The position numbers and the translations under genes are program-made. From assembly GCA_964609025.1 (NCBI GenBank), contig CAZSQM010000004.1, positions 1 to 64,000 of the forward strand: a stretch of 64,000 nucleotides of DNA. Direction: 5' to 3'. The stretch comes from SIG307 sp964609025. Lineage in GTDB: Bacteria; Bacillota; Clostridia; Lachnospirales; Lachnospiraceae. Below the pieces are notes generated by a model, which searched no databases, was not told the DNA's origin, and saw only the letters and a list, made by a program, of their open reading frames with translations. Positions 1-8,210 of this stretch are shown here, one piece after another; the stretch's first letter is position 1, and each line of letters starts with the position of its first letter.

Positions 1-523
1 TCACCTTACTGGACAATGTTGTATACAGCGTCAGAAAAATTACCGGAGCCGTATATAAAAGCGTCAGCTTCGCATTTTGCATTAACATAAAAGCCAGAGT
101 AAAAACAAAATTAATCATAGTAAAGCAAAGTGTAAACAAGTTGTCGGAAATGTATTGATTGATTTCCTCCATCTCGTTTTGCTGACTTGAACTATGTTCT
201 CCGGCATTTTCCCTAGCTATGACAGAATATGGTTTCTTCACCGTCACATGTGCCAGACACATTCGCAGGTCATGGGCGGCATATTCCCCTAAATAGGCTG
301 AAAAGAAATACATACCGCCCTGCAATACGGAACTAAGCAATAAAAGCACAACACATCCTCCTATCTGCTCAAATCCGAACCCCGTTCCATCGTGAACACC
401 GTTTATAATCTGTGCCAGTTCACTGTTCCAGAGAATCGTTACCGAGACCGCTCCGATACAACACAGCAGTGTCAGCAGAAGAGCTGCTTTACGCCGCCGA
501 AACAACCTGTAAATCTTCTTCAT
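1..523 (-). CDS. ABC exporter, membrane-domain N-terminus (cut by window start)
   Basis: This is the first 174 codons of a gene that continues beyond base 1. The frame opens with MKKIYRLFRRRKAALLLTLL and stays open to the window edge. It has about four hydrophobic stretches, near residues 13-32, 56-76, 130-150 and 155-174, and a long soluble loop between the second and third. This is the look of the membrane half of a fused permease-ATPase (half-size ABC exporter); the nucleotide-binding domain would lie outside the window. The start at 523 is set by an AGGAG about 8 nt upstream; the overlapping ATG at 528 is out of frame and stops after two codons. It is divergent from a MATE pump and preceded by a MerR-type promoter, so a drug or metabolite efflux role is likely. 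The substrate is not visible. Confidence 0.7.
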   Translation of the reverse strand, partial: MKKIYRLFRRRKAALLLTLLCCIGAVSVTILWNSELAQIINGVHDGTGFGFEQIGGCVVLLLLSSVLQGGMYFFSAYLGEYAAHDLRMCLAHVTVKKPYSVIARENAGEHSSSQQNEMEEINQYISDNLFTLCFTMINFVFTLAFMLMQNAKLTLLYTAPVIFLTLYTTLSSKV

Positions 524-565
524 CCCATTTACTCCTTTTATCTCTTTTTGCCTTCTTCTGTTTTC

Positions 566-596
566 ATCATAAACCATGCCCCAGGGACAGAGTCAA
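566..596 (-). promoter_or_regulatory. MerR-type promoter with 19-bp spacer for the ABC exporter
   Basis: On the minus strand TTGACT and TATGAT are separated by 19 bp instead of 17. The spacer holds an imperfect dyad (CTCTGTCCC / GGGGCATGG). An over-long spacer filled by a dyad is the hallmark of promoters activated by MerR-family drug or metal sensors. The regulator gene is not in the window. Confidence 0.55.
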
Positions 597-605
597 GTAA
601 AAAAA

Positions 606-649
606 GGCATACAGATATGCCCTTTCAGCATACAGATATGCCCTTTCAG
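606..649. repeat. Two tandem 21-bp repeats, each with a palindromic operator
   Basis: A 21-bp unit occurs twice back to back, at 608-628 and 629-649. Each copy contains the dyad GCATA-CAGA-TATGC; in the first it extends to GGCATA/TATGCC at 606-621. The spacing is two helical turns, and the second copy ends 4 bp before the -35 box of the MATE promoter. This is a convincing tandem operator for a dimeric regulator. Confidence 0.6.
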
Positions 650-653
650 TACC

Positions 654-682
654 TTGACAAAAAACAATAGGAGAGATACAAT
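654..682 (+). promoter_or_regulatory. Sigma-A promoter of MATE gene 746
   Basis: TTGACA (654-659), a 17-bp spacer and TACAAT (677-682) form a near-consensus promoter. It lies directly downstream of the twin palindromes. Confidence 0.75.
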
Positions 683-745
683 CGCGTTTGGAATTATGCA
701 GAAATGATTTTGTACAGTACATAATAATAAATGAGGTAACACCAA

Positions 746-2056
746 GTGGAGTCAACAGAATTATTCCGAACAGAAAAAGTCAGTAAACTATTATTGAAAC
801 TGGCACCGCCTGTTATGTTTGCACAGTTGATACAGGCACTTTATAACATCATAGACAGCTTCTTTGTGGGGAAACATTCCGATTCGGGCCTTACCGCTCT
901 GTCTATCATCTATCCTCTCCAGCTTTTAATGATTGCTCTTGCAGTCGGAACCGGAGTCGGCATCAATACCGTTATGGCCGCAAAGCTCGGTATCGGCAGA
1001 CAAAAGGAAGCGGATGAATATGCCGGTGTCGGTACTCCTCTGGCAGTCGCAATGTGGTTCTTATTTGCTGTACTATGCTGGCTCATCATGCCGGCATATG
1101 CAAAAATGTCCACAGACTCCGAGACTGTCATACATGATGTCATCCTTTACGGCAGAATCGTTTGCGTTTTCAGTTTCGGTTTGTTTCTTGAAAGCATCTG
1201 GACAAAGGTACTTCAGGCAAACGGCGATATGAAAACTCCCATGCTTGCACAAATCATGGGTGCTGCCACCAATATCATTCTGGATCCTTTACTTATTTTC
1301 GGTATGTTCGGTCTTCCGGAAATGGGCATCGGCGGTGCCGCAGCAGCAACGGTAGCAGGACAGATTGTCGCCGCACTGATTGTACTTAAGAAAGGATTTC
1401 GGAAATCTCCGTCCATACGCGTGTATCCGCGGTACATTGCAAGGATATTCCGCCTGGGACTGCCCAATATCTTAATGCAATCGGCATACACCTTTTACAT
1501 ACTCGGACTGAATCTGATTTTATCTACTTTTTCCGATCAGGCAGTAACAGCGCTCGGCTTGTATTATAAGTGGCAGTCTTTTTTCTTTATTCCTCTGGGT
1601 GCCATGCAGACCTGTATTGTACCTGTTGTCAGCTTTAACTATGCCGCAGGGAATATGGAGCGCTGCCGTAAGATACTGACGGCTGCAATCGGCTTCGGAC
1701 TTGCGTTAATGGCAGTGGGAACCCTTTGCTTTGTTTCCGTTCCGACACAGATGCTACGTGTATTTACTTCGGATGCCTTAGTAATCGAAATCGGCCGTGT
1801 CGGTTTCCGCTTTGTGGGAATCAGTTTTATTCCAATGGTAACATCCCTGACCTTCCCGGTCTTTTTTCAGGCAATCGGTTCCGGTCTGAAAAGCTCTCTT
1901 TTGACCGTGATTCGTACTGTTGTGCTGTTTGTCCCATTGGGCTTTCTGTTCTCCCGCTTCGGTCTGGACCGGTTTTGGTTTACCTTTCCGGTGACAGAGG
2001 TACTTACCAGTCTGGTCGGGGTAATCTTTTACCGGCAGTTTCGAAAGAAACGCTGA
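746..2056 (+). CDS. MATE-family multidrug/cation antiporter
   Basis: A 436-residue polytopic membrane protein of normal MATE length with about twelve hydrophobic segments. The N-terminal motif (KLAPPVMFAQLIQALYNIID) and the internal repeat around residue 170 (TNIILDPLLIFG) are typical of the NorM/DinF type exporters that swap Na+ or H+ for drugs. The start is GTG at 746, with GAGGT 8 nt upstream; the nearby ATG at 731 stops at once. It is divergent from the truncated ABC exporter and shares a 222-bp control region with it, so both are probably induced by the same class of compound. The substrate cannot be read from sequence. Confidence 0.9.
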   Translation: MESTELFRTEKVSKLLLKLAPPVMFAQLIQALYNIIDSFFVGKHSDSGLTALSIIYPLQLLMIALAVGTGVGINTVMAAKLGIGRQKEADEYAGVGTPLAVAMWFLFAVLCWLIMPAYAKMSTDSETVIHDVILYGRIVCVFSFGLFLESIWTKVLQANGDMKTPMLAQIMGAATNIILDPLLIFGMFGLPEMGIGGAAAATVAGQIVAALIVLKKGFRKSPSIRVYPRYIARIFRLGLPNILMQSAYTFYILGLNLILSTFSDQAVTALGLYYKWQSFFFIPLGAMQTCIVPVVSFNYAAGNMERCRKILTAAIGFGLALMAVGTLCFVSVPTQMLRVFTSDALVIEIGRVGFRFVGISFIPMVTSLTFPVFFQAIGSGLKSSLLTVIRTVVLFVPLGFLFSRFGLDRFWFTFPVTEVLTSLVGVIFYRQFRKKR

Positions 2057-2461
2057 TTCATTCCGTGTTTCCTGAAATCCTCCGGCGGATTCCGAAAATG
2101 TGCGGAGCTGAGTGCTTTTCGCACTCAGCAATTATATCGGGAATAGGGACTTATTATATATCGAATCATAATACTTTGTTGGCACCGATTTGGCACTCGG
2201 AAGTGAGCAACCCTATTCCTCTACATCCCAAAAACGCTGTTACGAATAAATTCGCACGGCGTTTCTAATTACACTTTTGCACAGCTTGTAGCTTATTCAA
2301 ACTCGGCAAGTCGGCGCTTTGCATTAAACTATTTTGTCTAAGTTTTATTTTTAATCCGCCGATATTTTACTTCATTTACACATTTTATTTTGGCTTACTG
2401 ATTTTCTGTTGACAAAGTGTTGCCACTTCGTTATAGCGGTTATTTAGCGCTTACACAACCT
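2057..2461. other. Intergenic region with stem-loops, no gene seen
   Basis: Just past the MATE gene, GCTGAGTGC and GCACTCAGC (2107-2129) form a perfect 9-bp stem. It has no T-run, so it is at best a weak terminator. A second 9-bp inverted repeat (GGAATAGGG at 2140-2148, CCCTATTCC at 2211-2219) follows. TTGGCACC and TTGGCACT occur 11 bp apart near 2180. No credible reading frame is present; it may be scar sequence from an old insertion. Confidence 0.4.
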
Positions 2462-2827
2462 CTATTTTGAATAAACTGCATCATTTTTAGAAAGAAGATA
2501 TACACAGTACTGGTTCATGCTGATACCTTCTCTCTTAGAATGCTCTGCAAGAGAACGATGCAGACTCCGAGGCATTCTTAGCTTAAACTGACCAGAATAT
2601 TCTTCCAAGCTATCCGGCTCGTGTATTTCGATTCCTTCCTCAACCGCTGCCTCTAGCCATGCTTTTTTAGCATCCATAGCATTTGAAATTGCAGATTCCA
2701 AATTCTCACCACAGGTAATACATCCCGGAAGTTCTGGGAAAGAAACTACAAATCCTCCCTCGTCTTTGTCCTCTACAATTTCCATACGATAATTCATTGC
2801 CATATAATCATTCAGCGTTTTCATCAT
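2462..2827 (-). CDS. hicB: HicB-type antitoxin
   Basis: A 121-residue antitoxin of the type II HicAB system. The N-terminal half has the HicB partial RNase-H-like fold, with the motif EGGFVVSFPELPGCIT. The C-terminal part is a ribbon-helix-helix segment (KLRMPRSLHRSLAEHSKREG) used to bind the operator. The start is placed at 2827, after a GAGG 6 nt upstream, which overlaps the end of hicA by 20 bp; a longer reading from 2848 has no ribosome site. The gene order, toxin first, is usual for hicAB. HicB is expected to neutralise HicA and repress the promoter at 3086-3114. Confidence 0.9.
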   Translation of the reverse strand: MMKTLNDYMAMNYRMEIVEDKDEGGFVVSFPELPGCITCGENLESAISNAMDAKKAWLEAAVEEGIEIHEPDSLEEYSGQFKLRMPRSLHRSLAEHSKREGISMNQYCVYLLSKNDAVYSK

Positions 2828-3065
2828 TGTTCGCCTCACTTTCCACAATTTGCTTTACCATTTCGACATATACTTTTTTGATTGGTTCGTGCTTAGGTAT
2901 TGTTATCGGCTGACACCCCGGTTTTCTGAATGTGTAATGACTGCTTCCACCCTTTGGAGCATTCATTTCATATCCATAGCTTTCCAGCACCTTCCGCAAC
3001 TCGTCAAAACGGAGATCTTTTGACAAAGTGCATATTCTTGTTAATAGTTTATCCCATTTTGACAT
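2808..3065 (-). CDS. hicA: HicA-type mRNA interferase toxin
   Basis: An 85-residue HicA toxin with the double-stranded-RNA-binding-like fold. The region GGSSHYTFRKPG carries the conserved GxSH motif with catalytic His43. Members cleave mRNA independently of ribosomes and slow growth until HicB blocks them. A GGAGG lies about 7 nt before the ATG. The end overlaps hicB, so the two are translationally coupled. HicAB pairs serve stress survival, phage defence or element maintenance; nothing here shows which. Length and motif are normal, so the toxin is probably active. Confidence 0.9.
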   Translation of the reverse strand: MSKWDKLLTRICTLSKDLRFDELRKVLESYGYEMNAPKGGSSHYTFRKPGCQPITIPKHEPIKKVYVEMVKQIVESEANNDENAE

Positions 3066-3085
3066 TATGAGTACCTCCTATCTAT

Positions 3086-3114
3086 ATTATATGTGGTGTC
3101 ATATATGATGTCAA
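3086..3114 (-). promoter_or_regulatory. hicAB promoter and probable HicB operator
   Basis: TTGACA, a 17-bp spacer and TATAAT form a perfect sigma-A consensus on the minus strand. The spacer holds the palindrome CATATATG, and GACATCATATA and GACACCACATA lie about 11 bp apart as near direct repeats. This suits autoregulation by the ribbon-helix-helix HicB. Confidence 0.75.
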
Positions 3115-3646
3115 TCATTATTTTTTATAATTAATAATTATTTCTCGCACCATTGGCGCGAGTTTTTAATAGCCTATCGTTTTTTCCACCATTATATGTT
3201 TCAAAATGAAAAACAAAATGTAACGCTTGAGCCTCAATATTACTTTGAAACATATGTCTGATACTTCTCTCTTACAATGGATAAGCTTATCCAATTTCCT
3301 AACACCGATGAACTTTACCATTTTCATCTCCTTCGTACTTGTATTGGCAACAATTTTTTATTTAGCAGTAGAAAAAATCCTATTTTATAAATACAGCAGG
3401 CAACCATATAGATTACCTGCCATATAAATTGTCAGTGTCAAATTGAAACTATTCAAACTCAATCATCGCTACCGGTTTCTTCGTCACCTGCATACACAAG
3501 GTTTTCCTTTCACTCATCCGCGCATTATCATGAGGATGAATCCCGCTGTATCCGCCAAGTCACGGATAGCACGGGCAAGTACGGTGCTTCTAAGGTCCAA
3601 TCTTGCAATCATATCCTACTTCACAAATGCTGCTCTCTATCGCAAA
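3115..3646. other. Intergenic region, no convincing gene
   Basis: The 532 bp hold one possible 66-codon plus-strand frame (3227-3427, TTG start) with a hydrophobic stretch, but no ribosome site precedes it or its internal ATG. The stretch 3440-3646 has short open pieces in several frames interrupted by stops, which could be decayed coding sequence. A perfect 12-bp inverted repeat lies at 3194-3255. Confidence 0.35.
3194..3255. repeat. Perfect 12-bp inverted repeat
   Basis: ATATGTTTCAAA (3194-3205) and TTTGAAACATAT (3244-3255) are exact reverse complements separated by 38 bp. They could be ends of a small mobile remnant or a long-loop hairpin upstream of hicAB. Confidence 0.5.
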
Positions 3647-4840
3647 TCATTCGTCTGTATAGTTATCAAAATACCCCTGTACCAGCACAACCGGCGTTCC
3701 CTTGTCACCGGAACCGCTGGTCAAATCACACAAAGAACCGATTAAGTCTGTCAACTGTCTCGGAGTAGTACCCTGAGAAGCCATGTTTCCTACCAGGCTG
3801 CCGTTCTTTGCCTTAATGCTCTTTTCGATTGCAGCCTTTAACTCTGCTCCGCTCAAGTTCTTGAAATCATTATCGGCAAGGTACTTTAACTTTAACTCGT
3901 TCGGTGTACCGATAAGACCTGCGGTAAATGCCGGAGAAACCACCGGGTCCGCCAGCTCCCAAATCTTACCCTGCGGGTCCTTGAACGCGCCGTCACCGTA
4001 TACCATAACCTCTACGTGCTTTCCGGTCTTTGTAAGAATCTGACTCTGAATGTTCAGAACCAGCTCCTGACATTCCTTCGGGAACAGCTTTACCTTGTCC
4101 TCGGTTGCCTTATTGGAACCGAGCAGACCGTACTTTTCATTGTAGCCGCTGCCGTTTACGGAAGCCGTCAGGATATCATCCAAACCGCAGACTACCTTGG
4201 CACCGGCCGCCTTTAAAATGCGCTTTGTTCTCACTCTTGTATGAATATCACAGGTCAGTACGCAGTCGGTGTAATCAAGGATTGCCTTTGCCTGGTTAGC
4301 GAAGATAACCTCAACCTCTGCGCCTGCTTCCTTAATGATGTTTGCATAATATTTCACATAGTCCACGCCGGTGAACTCGTGCTTATTCTCGCCGAACAGC
4401 TCACGATACTTCTCAAGTGTCAATACATCGCTGTACGGATTAACGCCCTTCTCATCCAGCTGGTCATAGGTCAGCAGCGCGTTGCCGACCTCGTCGCTCG
4501 GGTAGCTTAACATAAGGACTACCTTCTTTGCACCCATTGCAATGCCCTTTAAGCAAATCGCAAAACGGTTACGGGACAAAATCGGGAAAATCACGCCGAT
4601 GGTTTCACCGCCGAGCTTTGCTTTCACATCCGCTGCAATGTCCTGCACCGTTGCATAATTTCCCTGCGCTCTTGCAACAATGGACTCCGTCAGGGAAATC
4701 ACGTCCCTGTCTCTCAATGCAAAGCCTTCGGACTCTGCTGCTTCCAACACGCTTTCCACAACAATCTTCGACAAATCATCACCCTCGCGAATAATCGGAC
4801 AGCGAATTCCTCTTGAAACAGTACCTACTCGTCTTTCCAT
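3647..4840 (-). CDS. CofE-like (F420-0:gamma-glutamyl ligase family) protein
   Basis: A 397-residue protein of the coenzyme F420-0:L-glutamate ligase family (CofE/FbiB fold). Family-like stretches are the N-terminal part (RCPIIREGDDLSKIVVESV), VISLTESIVARAQG around residue 50, and a C-terminal Gly/Ser-rich end (LTSGSGDKGTPVVLVQGYFDN). True CofE adds glutamate to F420-0 with GTP. Many Clostridia that have no known F420 pathway carry this longer version, and its real substrate is unknown. The start at 4840 is chosen for its GAGG at 8 nt; an upstream ATG at 4906 lacks one. No other F420 gene is in the window, so an amide-ligase or other role on an unknown acceptor is possible. Confidence 0.75.
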   Translation of the reverse strand: MERRVGTVSRGIRCPIIREGDDLSKIVVESVLEAAESEGFALRDRDVISLTESIVARAQGNYATVQDIAADVKAKLGGETIGVIFPILSRNRFAICLKGIAMGAKKVVLMLSYPSDEVGNALLTYDQLDEKGVNPYSDVLTLEKYRELFGENKHEFTGVDYVKYYANIIKEAGAEVEVIFANQAKAILDYTDCVLTCDIHTRVRTKRILKAAGAKVVCGLDDILTASVNGSGYNEKYGLLGSNKATEDKVKLFPKECQELVLNIQSQILTKTGKHVEVMVYGDGAFKDPQGKIWELADPVVSPAFTAGLIGTPNELKLKYLADNDFKNLSGAELKAAIEKSIKAKNGSLVGNMASQGTTPRQLTDLIGSLCDLTSGSGDKGTPVVLVQGYFDNYTDE

Positions 4841-4961
4841 CTGAACTACCTCTTCTTTCCGTCTTCTTTTCCTATAATAAATGCATATTTTAGCAGACTC
4901 TACCATTTATTATAACCCCATTTTTCTATACTGACAAGAGTTTTTTCGCATCATCCGGCTC

Positions 4962-5447
4962 CTACAACTTCTTCTCCATATACCCGCAGGTAAACGGGAA
5001 AAAGTCAAACTTTTTCGTTCCGGTATGTACCGCCCCGTATGTTTCATACCACTTACGGAGCTTTCCGTTTTCCTCCACAATGCCGATATGCATCGTTTTA
5101 CATCCTGCCGCTGCCGCCTGTGCAAAGGCGTGTTCCAACAGCCTTTCTCCTATCTTTCCATGACGATATTCCGGCGCCACGCAGAGGTTATTCAACTCAC
5201 ATTCGTTATCTTCCTGCATCAAAAGGGAATAATAGCCGATAATCTCGCCCGTTTCATTCTCATACACATACATCGGTCTCTTCTCTCCGTATAGATGCCA
5301 CGTAAGCCGTTGTTCCGTAGTAGCAAACGCCGTAAACCGCGGTGCATTCTCCGCTGTAAATCCAAACTCCTCCGCTACGGTCAGGAAACTGCTCCGAATC
5401 AAAGCTACGCATACCGGGATTTCTTCTTGTTTCATCGGTCGAATCAT
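4962..5447 (-). CDS. GNAT-family N-acetyltransferase
   Basis: A 161-residue GNAT protein. The acetyl-CoA-binding motif A is seen as LCVAPEYRHGKIGERLLEHA (R/Q-x-x-G-x-G/A form), preceded by the beta-4 strand ELNNL and followed by an IGIVEENGKLRKWYETYG segment typical of motif B. Members transfer acetyl from acetyl-CoA to an amine on a small molecule or protein. Length is normal for the family. It is a single gene between the CofE-like gene and the A/T-rich operon; nothing in the context names a substrate. Confidence 0.85.
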   Translation of the reverse strand: MIRPMKQEEIPVCVALIRSSFLTVAEEFGFTAENAPRFTAFATTEQRLTWHLYGEKRPMYVYENETGEIIGYYSLLMQEDNECELNNLCVAPEYRHGKIGERLLEHAFAQAAAAGCKTMHIGIVEENGKLRKWYETYGAVHTGTKKFDFFPFTCGYMEKKL

Positions 5448-5606
5448 AGGCTATCCTCCTGCTTTCAAAATTTTTCGAACAGTATAGCACAGAGGTGCAA
5501 ATCGCGCAAGCACTTTCTATTTCTTCTGTCCCACATCTGAAAGCAGTTTGCTACCCCAGTTCCTCAAATCAACCGCTCAAATGCCCCTAAAAATTTGATT
5601 ACCTCA

Positions 5607-6467
5607 TTAAAATTCTTCCGAACAAACCTTTTCATTTATATGCTTGATATTTTCAAGAATGTATTGCTCATAATCACTCTTTTTATTTTCAAACGAACGC
5701 TTAATCAAACGCCACGCACCTCCGGCGTTATGAACCACCGTCACAAGTTTGTTATCTTCTCTGTAAATATCTTCTCCCTTAATATAATATCCTTGCTTAT
5801 TTGTAATCAGAACAAAATTATATTCATTATCCAAAAGCGTCCGCATATCAGCATCTAATTTCATATATTGATAATTAAAGAACAACTGATCTATCCCAAA
5901 ATACTCGATACCAGAATTATATATATCAAAATAAATATTTTTAATTATTTTCTCTATCAGCCCCCTTGGACCAACAACCATACCAGAATTCTTAACATGC
6001 TTTCCCTTACAGTGCTTTAGAATCTCTTCCTGTGTCTCCTTACTTAAGTTAAACAAACACTTATTGGTCCATTCATTTTCTCCCATAATCACTGTTTCTT
6101 CTACACAACCGACCTTGTCAATTGTTGCTCTAAAAATCGGCATTATATCTTTTTGAAACCAAATATCACCTCCATCTATTACCATTACATGCGTTATGCT
6201 TTCGTCCTGTGCATTAATAACTGCTGGAATATCCCTGTACCGTTGCGAGAATACAGAGAGATCCTTTTTACAAGAAACAAACTCCACATCATATGTACTG
6301 CTTACACGTGTCACTACATCTTCTGACACTCCGTAATCAAGGACCACAATCTTCCCCTTGTAACATGCTCGTCTTCTCAATGTTGCAACAAAATCATTTT
6401 CAAGATTTTCCTCATAGTTTTCATCAATGTACGTTATCACCATCGTATTATTATCTTTAATATCCAT
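5607..6467 (-). CDS. Putative GT-A-fold glycosyltransferase, last gene of the carrier-protein operon
   Basis: 286 residues. The pattern fits a nucleotide-sugar glycosyltransferase of GT-A type: an N-terminal beta-alpha-beta region (KIVVLDYG near 40), a metal-binding DxD-like motif in VIDGGDIWF (Asp98 and Asp101), and a late VHNAGG histidine near residue 247 that could complete the metal site. I do not recognise the exact family. It is the 3'-most gene of the minus-strand block, about 90 bp behind the 531-residue BtrH-like gene. A GGAGGGGG lies about 30 nt before the ATG, with an inverted repeat (ATACATT/AATGTAT) between them that could bring it closer. Probable role: adding a sugar to the product or its acceptor. 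Confidence 0.6.
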   Translation of the reverse strand: MDIKDNNTMVITYIDENYEENLENDFVATLRRRACYKGKIVVLDYGVSEDVVTRVSSTYDVEFVSCKKDLSVFSQRYRDIPAVINAQDESITHVMVIDGGDIWFQKDIMPIFRATIDKVGCVEETVIMGENEWTNKCLFNLSKETQEEILKHCKGKHVKNSGMVVGPRGLIEKIIKNIYFDIYNSGIEYFGIDQLFFNYQYMKLDADMRTLLDNEYNFVLITNKQGYYIKGEDIYREDNKLVTVVHNAGGAWRLIKRSFENKKSDYEQYILENIKHINEKVCSEEF

Positions 6468-6557
6468 AATCCATTTCGATACATTTCGGCAATGTATCCC
6501 CCTCCTTTTCCTGTCATTCAGTTATAGTCGCAACGGCATTACTGCCACACACCAATA

Positions 6558-8153
6558 TTAGCAATCACTCTTCTGGCTCAATATATCTATTATCTTTGTG
6601 TAAAAAACATATTCGCATTCATAGAGCGCCTCAACCTGCCGCACTATATCAGTCTCAAGCTTTGCAAGTGTACTCAATGCCGTTCCCCTCCCTTCCTTTA
6701 TACCATATTTAATCACACAATTTTTTAAAACATCAGCTTCTTCTACCATCCTAGCAGCCATCTCGATACAACAGCTTTCCTCTTCCTCGCTGATGTGTCC
6801 TTCTGTTGTCAAGAAGGAAATCCTTTTTTGCATCAAAACACAATGTTCATAAAGCAAATAAGCTATCCGCATGTCATGACACAATAAATACCTCCCTCTT
6901 TCATCGCAAATTAAATCTTTTAGAACATTTATACCGTAACTTCCCCTTAAGCGCGGTAGCATATGCGAAAACCTATAATCCAGGGCATTCCCATTCAAAT
7001 AATCTCTAAAGCTTTGAACTAAGGATTTGATATCAAGCATTAAGTAATCACTATGTATATTAGATAAAAACTTATAGCGCATTAGTGAATATTTGTTTTT
7101 TGCAATTTCTTTATTATCAAGTAGCTCCTCATCAATTTGAGATATCAGAGGCTTTATATCGTAATCCATCACCAAAAATTTTTTATTATCTTCATCATAA
7201 CCATAGATTAAGAGCGGATGATAGAAATGTTGTTTTTGATAATGTCGAACTCCCGGGACATAAAATTCATCTATCGATATTACTACATAATACTTATGCT
7301 CTAAACAATAGAAAACATATTCTTTAAAACTATGAAATAAATCAATTACTTCATCATAGCTATCCCGTTTACTTTCTATAAACTGTTGGGCAATCGGCTG
7401 TTCATTGACAGATCCCAAATACGGCATAGAATAATAATTCAAATATACTTTAGACACTTCATACTTGTTAAGGTTCAGTTGAATAAAATTCATATAAAGC
7501 CAATTATAATACTGTTTTCCCATTCCCAAAAAATTTGCGTTCAAGCCAATGTGTTTAAATCTAACATTCCTACCGACCTCCATGCAATCCACAAGAAACC
7601 AATTCACATTATCTTTTGATATATAGGCATGTATCATATTTTTATTAACTTTTATTTTAAACCACTGAATCATGTTCCAGTCTCGTACGGAATCATACAC
7701 TTCTTTATACGCCGCATTCTCTGCCAAACTAATTAACTCTTTATTATGTTTGATATACAAACCATATCTAGTAACACCCAGCCGATATACATTTGTATCC
7801 ATTCCAAGTGCATCCTGTAGATCATTTTCAGCACATACAAAAAGATTAACGATAGCGTACTCACGAATATTAATGAATTGTTCCATTTTTACCTCCAATT
7901 CATCATATTCTCTACAATCCGTATAGACGAAAGTCTCCGTATTATTATTTCCATATTGTTCGTTCACATTAACAATATTCAAATAATCTTCTTCCCAGTA
8001 TAATTTTGTATCATAAGAGATTGTATTCCACTCTTTTAAATGAGCATCTACTATTTTAGCTCTTAAAACCACATCGTTTTCTAAAATTGCATCGATGTAT
8101 GCTAAATATGCATACGGCTTCACCGATGGTTCCTTTTTAATACCAAATCTCAT
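6558..8153 (-). CDS. Two-domain protein: concanavalin-like N-half, BtrH/C39-like C-half
   Basis: 531 residues, no signal peptide. Residues 1 to about 245 look like a beta-sandwich of the DUF1349/concanavalin type (aromatic-rich strands such as MIQWFKIKVNKNMIHAYIS at 161-179). Residues 250-531 resemble the papain-like fold of butirosin protein BtrH: a strand-loop HFYHPLLIYGYDEDNKKFLV with His312 and a following Asp330, then an all-helical tail. In BtrH the fold transfers an aminoacyl group from a carrier protein to an aminoglycoside. Here no obvious nucleophilic Cys precedes the His at the usual place, so it could be an inactive partner or use another residue. It lies in one operon with a carrier protein and a second BtrH-like protein. 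Confidence 0.5.
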   Translation of the reverse strand: MRFGIKKEPSVKPYAYLAYIDAILENDVVLRAKIVDAHLKEWNTISYDTKLYWEEDYLNIVNVNEQYGNNNTETFVYTDCREYDELEVKMEQFINIREYAIVNLFVCAENDLQDALGMDTNVYRLGVTRYGLYIKHNKELISLAENAAYKEVYDSVRDWNMIQWFKIKVNKNMIHAYISKDNVNWFLVDCMEVGRNVRFKHIGLNANFLGMGKQYYNWLYMNFIQLNLNKYEVSKVYLNYYSMPYLGSVNEQPIAQQFIESKRDSYDEVIDLFHSFKEYVFYCLEHKYYVVISIDEFYVPGVRHYQKQHFYHPLLIYGYDEDNKKFLVMDYDIKPLISQIDEELLDNKEIAKNKYSLMRYKFLSNIHSDYLMLDIKSLVQSFRDYLNGNALDYRFSHMLPRLRGSYGINVLKDLICDERGRYLLCHDMRIAYLLYEHCVLMQKRISFLTTEGHISEEEESCCIEMAARMVEEADVLKNCVIKYGIKEGRGTALSTLAKLETDIVRQVEALYECEYVFYTKIIDILSQKSDC

Positions 8154-8210
8154 TTTTCTCTCACTTTCTCAAAACACTTCTATCTCTTATCGTTCTGTAT
8201 GCTTTCACAA

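Noticed and set aside
2057..2461. Integrated element attachment site
   Set aside because: Short repeats are present but no integrase, and no matching second site was found.
3227..3427. 66-residue membrane peptide gene
   Set aside because: TTG start, no ribosome site and no recognisable family; it overlaps an inverted repeat. Mentioned only as a weak frame.
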